Assembly (NCBI RefSeq): GCF_000499845.2
Contig: NC_023753.2
Span: forward strand, 1,736,001-1,800,000
DNA: 64,000 nucleotides
Reading direction: 5' to 3'
From: Phaseolus vulgaris
Taxonomy: Eukaryota; Streptophyta; Magnoliopsida; Fabales; Fabaceae
Shown: in pieces, positions 24,501 through 33,933 of the stretch
How the letters are laid out: each line of letters opens with the position of its first letter
How positions within the stretch are numbered: position 1 is the stretch's first letter
Made by a program: the position numbers and the translations under genes
The notes under the pieces: model-generated
Told to the model about the DNA's origin: nothing
Seen by the model: only the letters and a program-made list of their open reading frames with translations
The model's database searches: none

Positions 24501-25657
24501 TTTTTAGTCATATCATGGTTAGGGCAGTACAGGATATTCCTAATTGGATTCTAGATGAGTCTGGTCGTCTCACTCTTAAATCAGCTAGGACTTTTTTCTT
24601 GGATCCAGGGGTTTCCAGTGGTTGGGGTAAATTTATTTGGTCTTCATATATTCCGCCTTCCAAAACTCTTGTCCTTTGGAAAGTTTTTCATGGGCGGCTT
24701 CCTACAAATCAGCATATTCAAAATAAAGGTTTGCATATTTGTTCTATGTGTACGCTTTGTGAAAAGCACGAGGAATCTATTCAACATTTATTTTTTGAAT
24801 GTGCTAATGCTTTGTGTATTTGGAGTTGGGTTCAACACATTTTTCCTACTTATCATTTCTCTAATAAGGATGATCTTCTTTCTTTTATTAAGAGTGATGG
24901 TAGTCCGTTGGTTAAATTGATTAAGCTAGCTGTGATAACTTTTTCTATTTGGATGATATGGCGTATGAGGAATTATGCTCGTTTTCAGGATAAGATTGAG
25001 GTTTCTAGGGCTATTTTGGTTATTAAAGATTTAACTTGTCTAGTGGGTAATTCGTCTAAAGCTTCAATGAAGAATGATATGTTCAATTTCAATGTGCTCA
25101 AGTTTTTTGGTATTAACACTCGTACTGGTAAAGTTTTACGTCCTCTTCCTGTTAGATGGGAGTTTCCTTCACCAGGCTGGGTTAAAATTAACATTGATGG
25201 GGCTGCTAGGGGGTATCCTGGTCTTGCTACTTGCGGAGGTATTTTTCGTGGGAGTATGGGGGAATTTATTGGAGCTTTTTCTGCATTTCTTGAAGTTCAG
25301 ACTGCTCTGGTTGCTGAGTTTTATGGGGTTATACATGCTATGGAGGAAGCTCAAAAGATGGGACTTACTAATGTCTGGTTGGAATGTGATTCTGCTTTGG
25401 TTTGTGCTGCGTTTACTGCTAGGACAACTGTTCCTTGGATGCTTCGTAATCGATGGAATGCTTGTCTTAATTACTGTGGGAAAATTAGGTTTACGGTTAC
25501 TCATATTTTTCGTGAAGGAAATGCGTGTGCTGATAAGTTGGCTAATTTAGGATTTTTTCATAGAGAGCCTTTTCTTTGGTATAATAGGCTTTCACCTTGT
25601 CTATTCTTAGAATTCTTTATGAATAGGTATAGTCTACCTATGTATCGTTTTTGTTAA
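21536..25657 (+). CDS. LINE ORF2: endonuclease, reverse transcriptase, RNase H
   Basis: An uninterrupted 1373-residue frame. Residues 1-225 are the APE-type endonuclease that nicks target DNA: WNVRGLG, the FLAEP glutamate, GDFNVV near 133 and SDHSPI near 218. Residues about 450-720 are the reverse transcriptase: APGPDGF near 458, FRPIAVANF, the GVRQGDPLSP palm motif and catalytic FADD near 692. A zf-RVT-like Cys/His segment (CTLCEKHEESIQHLFFEC) follows. Residues about 1215-1340 are an RNase H starting NIDGAARG (Asp near 1221) with a later ECDSALV and a terminal DKLAN. The ATG overlaps the ORF1 stop (ATGA), which suggests termination-reinitiation. All key motifs seem present, so the enzyme may be active, but ORF1 of this copy is broken. 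Confidence 0.93.
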   Translation: MKVSSFFWNVRGLGNHKTVEMLISLLKLHKPLLVFLAEPMVPYTNAFEVIFKSVNMHLVATSPIVNKAAKLWCLSVPNLVRNFLVNEQFISVTCHLHDKCFSFAGVYGATTYVARRVLWRDLSSFIGPWCIMGDFNVVLSTDDCKGGVAPNQVSCNEFLDWINTNDLSCMPFTGTCYTWCNGRRGLHRIHRRLDRALCNGVCLDEWDSCTYQVLVKNCSDHSPILTSLASNSLRKVSNFRFFSMWLQDASCMKLIHDSWANKVVGCPMFILHHKLKRLKVELRDWNKNSFGNIHNAVLLKQGLLLGIQQTLETASMSDIDGLLYQERIAKEELDHALHCQYLFWKERAKMLWFKDGDRNTAFFHDVVKRRNNSSGIHRLRIDNVVTEDSTFIEEHILDFYKTLYAESISHDPDIDNMEDFIGTYIPELVSSEENMMLIKCHDFLEIRNVVFNLNGNSAPGPDGFGGIFYHSCWDIIGTDVCKAVQQFFKQNWVLPGMNSNVVSLIPKIQGAESIKDFRPIAVANFKFKIISKILADRLALVAARIISPNQYGFVQGRQIQDCISIASEAINLLSKKVHGGNVAYKVDIHKAFDTLSWKFLLLVLSRFGFHSSFVGWISTILCSAMLSIRINGSLVGFFPCSRGVRQGDPLSPILFCLAEEVLSRGLSKLVNDKKILHMASPQGFLTPSHILFADDIFIFCRADNKSLRNLSNFLKTYGDFSGQYVNNSKSSFFTMDNSTRFITKIQRILSCSHGCLPFTYLGVPIFVGAPRGRFLQPLADKVKLKLASWKGKSLSMMGRVQLVNTVITGLLAYSFNLYKWPVSLLKQVEQWCRNFIWTGDILKKGIATVNWDTICSPLENGGLKIINLHHENNAYLLKLAWNFAYSNKPWSLLLKARVLKSKYEFRMVYRSSSLWPGIKQFYSTILDYTSWTVGTGSLINFWNDKWCATISLANIAGLSDGASSSDTVSQFWTGADWNIPLSLQHMPHLFSHIMVRAVQDIPNWILDESGRLTLKSARTFFLDPGVSSGWGKFIWSSYIPPSKTLVLWKVFHGRLPTNQHIQNKGLHICSMCTLCEKHEESIQHLFFECANALCIWSWVQHIFPTYHFSNKDDLLSFIKSDGSPLVKLIKLAVITFSIWMIWRMRNYARFQDKIEVSRAILVIKDLTCLVGNSSKASMKNDMFNFNVLKFFGINTRTGKVLRPLPVRWEFPSPGWVKINIDGAARGYPGLATCGGIFRGSMGEFIGAFSAFLEVQTALVAEFYGVIHAMEEAQKMGLTNVWLECDSALVCAAFTARTTVPWMLRNRWNACLNYCGKIRFTVTHIFREGNACADKLANLGFFHREPFLWYNRLSPCLFLEFFMNRYSLPMYRFC

Positions 25658-25845
25658 CATATGGGTTTTGGTATAGTCCCCCCGTATTTTTGTATTTTTT
25701 TTTGTATTTTTTTCTTTTGTTCAATAATATTTTTTTTTTCATGTGATGGTAAATGATTGTTGTAACTTGAGGTATCAGCCTAGCTGAGATCTTAAGTTGC
25801 ATAGTGATACCTAACATGGAAGCTTTTATTTAAAAAAAATAAAAA
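25658..25845 (+). other. LINE 3' UTR and A-rich tail
   Basis: It contains a C-run (CCCCCC near 25678), several T-runs, and a conserved-looking GGTATCAGCCTAGCTGAGAT segment at 25772-25791 of the kind seen near plant L1 3' ends. It ends in an A-rich tail before the target duplication. Confidence 0.7.
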
Positions 25846-25857
25846 AAAAACTTAAAA

Positions 25858-26613
25858 TTTAATGTAGTTATTAAGCAATTTAATTAAATCCAGGATATAG
25901 CCTTCAAGTAAGGATGAAACAATTTAATTTTATGATGTTTTTCTTCTCATTCTATATATTTTGACAACGTAGTGTGTTTCTCAATACTCTTTTCTTATTT
26001 GAAATATAGTGATCATTAATTAAAGCACTATTTAAAATTAAAAAATTTAGACCAAACCTTCATTTAATTTATTCAAAAAAAATTGCATAGTATTCTTGTT
26101 TTAGAAATTTTTAAATTTAGAGATTTTTTTAAAAAAAAAATATTAGTACTTAAACAACAATTTAACTTGTATATATTGATTAAATTTATATGAAAGACTC
26201 CTTTGATTTCTTTTTATCTTGATTTAATTTTTAAAAGTACTTATATAGAAATTATTTTAAATATTTCCTAAGTTATTACATAATACTTATGTTTCCAAAT
26301 TCTTTTATTTCTAATTAATTGGTTTGAAAAATAATTAATAGTATATAATGGATTTCTATTAATGTGGTCTTTAAATTTATAGTATAAATCTAAATCTTAC
26401 CTTTAAAAGTAATAACTATTTTTTAAAAGTTAGACCATCTTAAAAAATATTTTTAGACCAATAAGAATACAATACTTATATATCTAGAAGGTAATATATA
26501 ATTGGGTTTAATAATGTTATTGAATGTGATAGTATATATTTATTAAATATATTATTTTCTACTTTAAGTTTATACACAATCAAAATATTATAGGATTTAA
26601 CTATTCGTCTATC
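25858..26613. other. Upstream region of DEFL3
   Basis: No gene seen. It closely matches 3916-4702 before DEFL1. The minus-strand ORF at 26476-26685, also present at 4562-4774, is duplicated promoter sequence. Confidence 0.55.
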
Positions 26614-26627
26614 TATATATATATATA
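26614..26627 (+). promoter_or_regulatory. TATA box of DEFL3
   Basis: A TATATATA run 73-86 bp before the ATG, in a leader identical to that of DEFL1. Confidence 0.65.
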
Positions 26628-26699
26628 CATGATATTTTCTCTTGCATACATATACACATAAGCCTGAAAAACTAAAGAAACACAAACCTTATTGAAAGA

Positions 26700-27098
26700 A
26701 TGAGTATGAAGATCAAAACTTTGATGTGGTTCTTCCAAATTATTTGCATTACTTTGTTATTGGCTTCAGGTTCAACTCATATCTGTTTGTTTAGTATGCT
26801 TTTTAGTTGTAATTTTTTTTTAGATATAGTATTAACTAAAGAAGTTAAATTTTGTTAAATATGATTTGATAAAAGATAAGAAAAAGCTTTATTTGGATAT
26901 AATTTTTAAGGAAATTTTGCATGAATTTCAGGAACAAGCAGTGATACACCAATACTTCGTCATGAAATTGTTTGCCATGTAGGAGGAGGAGCATGTCCCG
27001 ATCCTAAAGGGTGTATGTTTTTTTGTCAAATAACTGGATACAAAGATGGTGGTTATTGCATTCCTCGTAGTAGTGAAAGGTGTTGCTGCATCCTATGA
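26700..27098 (+). CDS. DEFL3: secreted defensin-like peptide, duplicate of DEFL1
   Basis: Exons 26700-26769 and 26932-27098 encode 78 residues, with a 162-bp phase-1 intron as in DEFL1. The signal peptide is identical to DEFL1. The mature peptide has the same eight-Cys frame C-x6-C-x5-C-x3-C-x10-C-x7-CCC and the G-Y-C gamma-core. Only one residue differs (CIPRSSER here, CIPRGSER in DEFL1). AATAAA lies at 27118-27123. The LINE ends about 840 bp upstream, beyond the conserved promoter region, so expression may be unaffected or may be influenced by silencing of the LINE. A secreted product is inferred; no activity is known. Confidence 0.8.
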
Positions 27099-27123
27099 AA
27101 TTTTCTTTTGAAACATCAATAAA

Positions 27124-29623
27124 CTTTCTTAATTCCTATCATTATACATCTCTAATTTGATGTATCTTTATTTTTTATAAGGGTTGGATCATCGTTAAAT
27201 GATTTATATTTATTTATTTATTTAATGAAAAAAATTAAAAACACTTTTTTATTATTAACAAAGAATTTTGCTTAGACTTATTCAATCAAAACATAATTTA
27301 ATCAACTATTTGTTCTTTTAAATTTAAAATAAGTGATTTTGAAATATATATATTTTTTAAGTTATTTATTTTAATAAGAATATCGGATTTGGTTATTGGA
27401 AGAAGCTCAAAACTGTCTTTTTAACATATTAAAGAAAATATGCTTATTAAAAAACCATTTTAAAAAATATCAGCAGTGGCCACCCCACTATCAAACATTA
27501 TTCATTTAGAGAAATTGTCACATTCACCCAACAAATTAAAAATTTGTCCAAAGAATTCAATCCTGAGAGTATTTAGGAAAAAAAAAAGATTAAATCTGGT
27601 ATGAAAATTGTTGAATTCTTAATCACGTTTTTAATTAATGTTAGAGTTTGATCTGAGATAAAGATTTGATATCTTCGAATTCGAACATATGATTTTAGAT
27701 TATATTTTGATCTTATAGTTTAAAAGGTATTTTGAGGTGTATTTTTTTTTTAATTGTGTTGTAAGTAATATATAATTTAATCAATTTAATAACTAATTAT
27801 TATTTTTCTTTAAAATTAGTTTTTATTTAATGAATTTTTTACAGTAATATATGTATATATTATCTTATATTGATTTTCTGGATAAAGTATAAAAAAATAT
27901 TATTGATAACAAATAATAATATAGAAAACTACCTCTCAAAATATAATTCAATTAACAAGAAGAATATACTGAAAAAAAAAATATTACACTGAAAACACCA
28001 CTCTTTTATTAGCAATAAATTTTGGTTTAACTTAATTGATCAAAACATAATTTGATCAACTAAAATCACTAACGTCCCCTTCTAACAATCTAAAAAGTTA
28101 ATAAAATTTATTTTTAATAAGTTAAAACATACTTTTAACTAGCTAAAATCATCAATACAATAGTGGAAAACTTATCTAATATAAAATATCATTTGAAATT
28201 GATTTATGAAAATGTGAGAATTTTGAAAAAATAATTTTGCATATTTTTTTGAACTTTTTCTTGTTTTGAAAGAAGATCATGATCGAGTCTTTTTTTCTGA
28301 CATTATATCATATTTTTAGTACAATCCTTGTAAATATGTGTAAAAAAAAATTTAGGTGTTCTTGTTCCAATTCTGATTGAACTGTGATTTAATTGAATCA
28401 AAAAAATTGCATACTCTTTTTGTTTTGACAACTAAAATGTTTGTGAAAATTAAATTAAACCCTTGTATATGTATAGTTTGTTATTCAAAAGTATTATAAC
28501 TTATTCTATAAAAATAATATATTAATTTTAATTATTATCTAAATTATATATATTAACACATAATTGTGGTGAGAAGTGGGAAAGTATTCTTACACGATTA
28601 GAAACCGATGTTAGGTACAATTTTATGCAATGAATTTTTTTATGACCTTTGAAGTATTTATGTGTAGTCAATGAGATTGAAATGAAATTCAATTATTGGG
28701 ATTGAAAATAGATCCATGCGTGATTTATAAGAATGATGAAATTGGTATTGAATTTTTATATGACAATATTTATAGAAATATTTATAAATGATTAGTTTGA
28801 TTGGTTCTTTTTGCATGAATTATATATGTTAATTTCTTTTCATTAGTTTATCCTCGTTTTTCTTGTTGTGTTGTGAACTGTGTGATGACTGTATATACAT
28901 ACAATTGTCGCAGGAGTTGGAGGGCTTTAGAATGTAGTTTTGAACATTATATTATTAATAGTTGTACTTTTATAAGTTATAATCATGTAATAAAAATATT
29001 TTTTAAAAATCAAAATTTATATAAAAATCGATAAAACTTGTATTATGATACTTAGATTTTTTTTTTTTTTGGAATGTTATGGTATGAAAATATTTAAATG
29101 CTAATAATATTAAGTTTTATGCATAAAATAAATTATACGGGATATGACACAGAAGAATGAGAGAATGAGTATAATTCACCTATCATATTAACTAAAAATT
29201 AGAAAACTTAAAAAATAAAACAAAGAAGGTAAGTCTGACTTATTAAAAACAAAAAAGGAAGAATATTCATTATAATTATTATTTACACTTAATAAAAATA
29301 TTTTTAATGTATACTAAATCAAATAAAGTATGTTTTTAATTTTATTGATGTGGTATTTATATTTCACATGTTTAGCATGAATATAAATATTTCTTTATTT
29401 AGAATTAATAACTATTTTCTAAAATTTGGGTATTTTAATATATGTTAAAAAAATTATTAACGGTAAATATAATTAGCTTTAATAATGTTATTGATTTAAC
29501 TGTGCTGTATTTTGATTTATAAAACCACACTATGTATTTATTAATATATTATTATTTTTTATTTTACGTTTATACACAATAAAAAATATTGTTATAAATT
29601 ATAGAGTTTAACATTCATGTCTT
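27124..29623. other. Spacer between DEFL3 and DEFL4
   Basis: No gene seen. It is colinear with 5213-5790, then 7462-7864, 9327-10590 and 11100-11410 of copy A. It holds the empty site of solo LTR copy 2 near 28163-28175. Confidence 0.5.
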
Positions 29624-29638
29624 TATATATATATATAT
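29624..29638 (+). promoter_or_regulatory. TATA box of DEFL4
   Basis: A TATATATATATATA run about 77-91 bp before the ATG, followed by the family leader CTTGCATACATATAAAC. Confidence 0.6.
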
Positions 29639-29714
29639 GAGATATCTTCTCTTGCATACATATAAACTTAACATAAAAAGTTAAGAAAACAGAGTTCTTC
29701 TTCAAAGAATAAAC

Positions 29715-30307
29715 ATGAAGATTAAAAGTTTGATGTTCTTTCAAATTTTTTGTATTGGTGTTCTCTTAACTTCAGGTAATAAACTTATATTAGTATGTTT
29801 TTTAGATGGAAGTTTTACTTTACTTATATTGACATGTTTTTTAGTTTGTAAATTTTATTTTTATTGTATTTTCATCCAAACATTTTATACACAAATATTT
29901 GTTATCGACTAAAGATAATAAATTTTTATATTATATAAATAAGAATAAATCACATTAAATAAATTTTATAAAAATAAATTAAATGTAAAATTTATTTTTT
30001 AACTTTTATAAAATGAAATATAATATTAATCACAAATAGGTTAAATTATTAGATATAAACTGATAAAAATTGAATTTTTTTTTTGGGATATAGCTCATAA
30101 TTAGATTTTGCATGTATTTCAGGAGAAATTGGAGATTCACCACCACCTCCTGGAACTGTTTGCCAAGTAGGAGGAGGAATGTGTCCCAATCCCAACCCTA
30201 TATTTTGTCACAAATTTTGTACTTTCTGGGGCTATTCAAGGGGTGGTTCTTGCATTCCATCTGGTAGTGAAAGATGTTGTTGTATATTAGATACTACTCA
30301 TTTGTAA
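29715..30307 (+). CDS. DEFL4: secreted defensin-like cysteine-rich peptide
   Basis: Exons 29715-29775 and 30123-30307 encode 81 residues; the 347-bp intron is phase 1. The signal peptide begins MKIKSLMFFQ; two codons present in DEFL1 are missing because the upstream ATG position reads ATA. The mature region opens with a proline run (SPPPPG). Its Cys frame is C-x6-C-x7-C-x3-C-x10-C-x7-CCC; the C2-C3 loop is two residues longer than in other members. The G-S-C gamma-core is present. The C-terminal tail is ILDTTHL. AATAAA is at 30365-30370. This is the intact sister of the truncated DEFL2 and sits at the right edge of copy B. Confidence 0.8.
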
Positions 30308-30370
30308 TTCTTTTACAATCAATTTTTTCACTCTCTGTGTAAGGCTTTCCATAATGGAAATATCAATAAA

Positions 30371-30762
30371 CTTTCTGAATTTAAACTACTCCTATCATTA
30401 TACATCTATGATAAAAGTTTGATTTCATAAAACATATATTGTTAATAGATGAGACACTTTCCCATCTTTTATTATTTATAAACTGACCACAATAACTAAT
30501 TTTTTTTATATAATTTAATAAAAATACCAAATATATCACTTCAAACAATTTTACTGGAAAAATTATCTTTCAATAAATTATTGCTATGATAACATAAAAT
30601 AATTAATTTGAAAATAAAATGAGAAAAAAAATGTGTATCAATCGATTATTATTTTTATATATAATTAGACTAGTTCTTTTAAATTTAAAATAAAAGTTTT
30701 TGAAATAATTTTTTTTTCAAGTTAAAATATTTATTTAATATGCATATCAAATTTATTTAATA
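30371..30762. other. 3' flank of DEFL4
   Basis: No gene seen. It is the family 3'-flank module (ATAAATTGTTAATA-type words, a TTTTATTATTTATAAA run), also found after DEFL5, 7, 9, 10, 12 and 14. Confidence 0.5.
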
Positions 30763-31045
30763 TGTAACACCCCCAAAGTATATTTCACCCTATGATATAA
30801 ACTTACTTAAAAAGTAATAATTCCTTTTTCAATTAAACATAAACATAGAAAATTCATTTTTCATTTCAATATCGATATACAACAACCAAATTACTCATGG
30901 ATGTATACATTAAGGACATTCAACAAGTAGAATTCAACTATTTTTTTTTTGAAGACTCGTATTAATTATACTCTACCAAAGACAAACATCTCATCTAATA
31001 CCCAAGATTTAGATTTACAAGTGAATCTAAGAAAAAAATAACCAC
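30763..31045 (+). repeat. Fossil of an LTR related to family S (truncated)
   Basis: It begins TGTAACACCCCC. Near 30945-31030 it carries diverged versions of family S segments (GAAGACTCGTATTAATTATA against GAAGACCCGTATTAAGTAAG in copy 2). The remainder is deleted. Longer relics at the same relative place follow DEFL5 (36420-36975) and DEFL7 (43813-44560), so the insertion predates duplication of these units. Confidence 0.65.
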
Positions 31046-31308
31046 GGTATATATATATATATATAGATTAGAGGTTGATAGATACTAACACATGATATGA
31101 GTTCATTCAGGATTGTAATATGGAAGAATAAGAAGAGAGGGTGGGTATAATTCACCTATCATATTAACTAAAAATTAAAAAATAAAATAAAGAAGATAAG
31201 TCTGACTTTATTAAAAACACAAAAGGTGAACAACTTTTCATTATAATGATTATTTATATGTAATAAAATATTTTTAATGTATAATAAATCAAATAAAAAG
31301 TACAAGTT

Positions 31309-31429
31309 ATTACAAGGTGGACTTTAAGCCCAACTCAACCCCATAAAACCAGCTCAATGAAGTGAGGGTTGCACCCACTTATATACTATGAAATGTCCTA
31401 ATCTCTAGCCGATGTAGGATCTCCAACAC
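31309..31429 (-). mobile_element. Solo LTR of a TRIM-like miniature retrotransposon
   Basis: A 121-bp piece is flanked by AAGTT repeats (31304-31308 and 31430-31434). On the minus strand it opens TGTTGGAGATCC and contains the widespread plant motif around CGATGTGGGA (here GATGTAGGAT on +). The uninserted site is preserved in the next unit near 37283-37300 (AAGTATAAGTTTTAATT). A more decayed relative is at 54955-55070. Confidence 0.65.
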
Positions 31430-31434
31430 AAGTT

Positions 31435-33119
31435 TTAATTAAAATATATTTCAAAATAAAAATATATTATATTTTTAAAATATTATGCAATAATGTTACT
31501 TATGACAATTATGTAATATAATTAATAAACATTGATAATTTAATTTTATTTGACATTTCAAAATATGTATGATGTATAATAGGTATAAATATTTAAAATT
31601 TAATGTACTTTTAAACAATATTATTTATTCCATTCACATATTACAACTGGTTTGAGAAAATCTTTAACTGTAGTTGATTGGAATGCATTTATGTTGAATT
31701 ATGTATTTCTTTTAATGACACTAGTTTTTAAGTGTATGATTCACTTTTTTTAGTAACAGTTTTAGTGTAAGACACTCATTTTGAGAAATTAATTTGCAGT
31801 AAGGTTTCTCTCTCTTAGTAGTAAATGGAATAGTTTTTCATATAAGAACTGGAGTATTTCTTAAATATTTTTATTTTTTTTATTTTTTTATTGATAGAAA
31901 AAATTTAAAATTAATTTAAATATATTTTTTATTTTTAATATCTTTTAAGAAAAATTATAACAATACCACCAAATTATTTTAAAAGTATTAAAAAACTAAA
32001 ACTATTTATTATAAGATGGATGGCCAAAATACCATTATCTTGATGCATTACTTTTTGTTGAATGGAGAGAGTTGAAGTAACTTTTAGAGTTTTTTTATTC
32101 AATTTATTTGCATTCAAACAACAATTTAACTTGTATATACAAATTGATTAAATTTATAAATGGTTTTTTTTTATGTTGTTTTATTCTTTTAAAAGTATTT
32201 ATAGATAAATTTATTTAAATATAGCCTCAATTATTGCATAATAAATATATTTACAAATGTTTTTATTTTCTAATTAATTGATTTCAACAGTAATTAATAA
32301 TGTATAATGTCCTTATCATTTTGAAATTTTCTCTTTGACTCAATTGAAGGTATGATCTTGGATTACTTTCAATTAAAAGCAAGTGATATGTCTTTGGTTG
32401 GATAGGTGATTTTTGTGAGGGTAAGTTGTATTAGTTTGAAAATTGAGAGCATTTCTGAATGTATAAGGGTTGAATCACCCCTAAATTGTTTCACATTTAT
32501 TTATTTTTTCTTATTCATAAAATGATAATAATAATAATAATAAAAATAATGTATAATGTATTTTTTAATTTTATTAATGTGGTATTTATATTTTCATGTT
32601 TAGTATGAATATAAATATTTTTTTTTTACAAATAATAAGTATTCTTTTAAATAAGGGTATTTTAATATATGTAAAAAAAATCATTAAAGATTATAAATAA
32701 TTAGCTTTAATGTTATTGAATGTGATATAAAACCACGATATATATCTATTAAATACATTATTATTTTCTATTTTACGCTTTTGTTCAATAAATATCACCT
32801 CTATATATATCTTTACAATAAAATCATTAAGAAGATTAGAGTTTATATTTATATATATAATATATATATATATATAATATACATTTTTTTAAAGATTAAA
32901 TAATTTAAAATACATTTTTATTACTTAGAAATTAATATAAAATAATTTAAATTAATTTTTTTTAAAGAGAAATTATAATAAAACTACCATATTATTTTAA
33001 AAGTTTTAGAAAAGCTCATATTATTTTAAAAGTTTTAGAAAAAATTAAAACTATTTTCCTGGCCAAAACATCATTATCTTGATGCATTACTTTTTGTTGA
33101 ATTGAGAGAAACTCAGATT
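31435..33119. other. Spacer with a promoter-like relic
   Basis: No gene seen. 32700-32810 carries the family upstream block (ATTAGCTTTAATGTTATTGAATG, AAAACCAC, TTCTATTTTACGCTT) but no exon follows, so it is a relic 5' flank. A parallel relic lies at 38690-38820. 32527-32543 is an (ATA)n run. Confidence 0.5.
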
Positions 33120-33425
33120 TTTTTATCAACCAAAATAAATAAATAAATATGAACATAATCTTTAAGAAAAATTCTAGCATCTATCAACTGTTAATACAAA
33201 GCAATGTAGTCTTTTACCAACATTAAAAAAAAAAAAAAAACATAAAACTAAAGAACTTTTAACAACATTTAAAAAAAAATGATCTATTCACACCAACTCA
33301 CCATTAATTCTACACAGAAACTATTGGAGCAAGGTTATTCATATTGCCGTTTTCATAACTCAGTAAAGTCTAAAGATTCATTCTTCAAAAGGAAGAAGAG
33401 TTTTCCTAAGCTAATTTAAACTTGT
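33120..33425. other. Unexplained non-repeat segment
   Basis: This segment is less AT-extreme, includes an A16 run near 33226-33241, and is absent from the parallel unit between DEFL5 and DEFL6. It has no open frame. It may be a retroposed fragment or decayed transposon. Confidence 0.3.
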
Positions 33426-33804
33426 TTAACTATGGTTTCAATTATCATATATTTATAAATGCTTTTATTTTCTAATTAATTACTTTAAAAAATAATTAAT
33501 AATATATAATGTATTTTTTAATTTTATTAATGTGGTATTTATATTTTACCTGTTTAGTATGAATATAAATATTTCTTTATTTAGAACTAATAACTATTTT
33601 TTAAAATTTGGTATTTTAATATATGTTAAAGATTTCGTTAAGGGTCAATATAATTAGCTTTAATAATGTTATTAACTGTGATATATTTTTATTTATAAAA
33701 CCACAGTATGTATTTATTAAATATTTACTATTTTCTATTTTATGTTTATGTACAATAAAAAATATTAAAAGAATGTCATAAATTATAGGATTTAACATCC
33801 ATGT

Positions 33805-33808
<4 letters not shown>

Positions 33809-33846
<38 letters not shown>

Positions 33847-33867
33847 TTATATATATATATATATATG
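33809..33867 (+). promoter_or_regulatory. Expanded TATA/(TA)n promoter of DEFL5
   Basis: Two TA runs (33809-33844 and 33848-33867) occupy the place of the short TATA box seen in other members, 66-125 bp before the ATG. Confidence 0.55.
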
Positions 33868-33933
33868 ATATCTTCTATCTTCTCTTGCATACACATAAGA
33901 GTTAAAAAAAGAAATAGTGGTCTTCTTCAAAGA

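Larger units (their letters stand above)
14053..25845 (+). mobile_element. L1-type LINE with RNase H, split by a nested LTR element
   Basis: The flanks are a 12-bp target duplication AAAAACTTAAAA (14041-14052 and 25846-25857), and the 3' end is an A-rich tail. The paralogous empty site is near 3910-3920. Without the nested insertion (5451 bp including its TSD) the LINE is about 6.34 kb, a full length for plant L1. The order is a GC-rich 5' UTR (14053-14398), ORF1 (split and frameshifted), ORF2 (intact, 21536-25657) and a 3' UTR (25658-25845). ORF1 and ORF2 overlap at ATGA (21536-21539). Confidence 0.93.
11725..29930. repeat. Tandem duplication, copy B
   Basis: The copy starts at the equivalent of 205 and ends in the DEFL4 intron near 29930, where it is no longer bounded by copy A. 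Without the LINE (14053-25845 plus its duplicated target) it is about 6.4 kb, because it also lacks the two solo LTRs, the 5790-7462 segment and the 10590-11100 segment of copy A. It contains DEFL3 and the 5' part of DEFL4. Confidence 0.82.
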
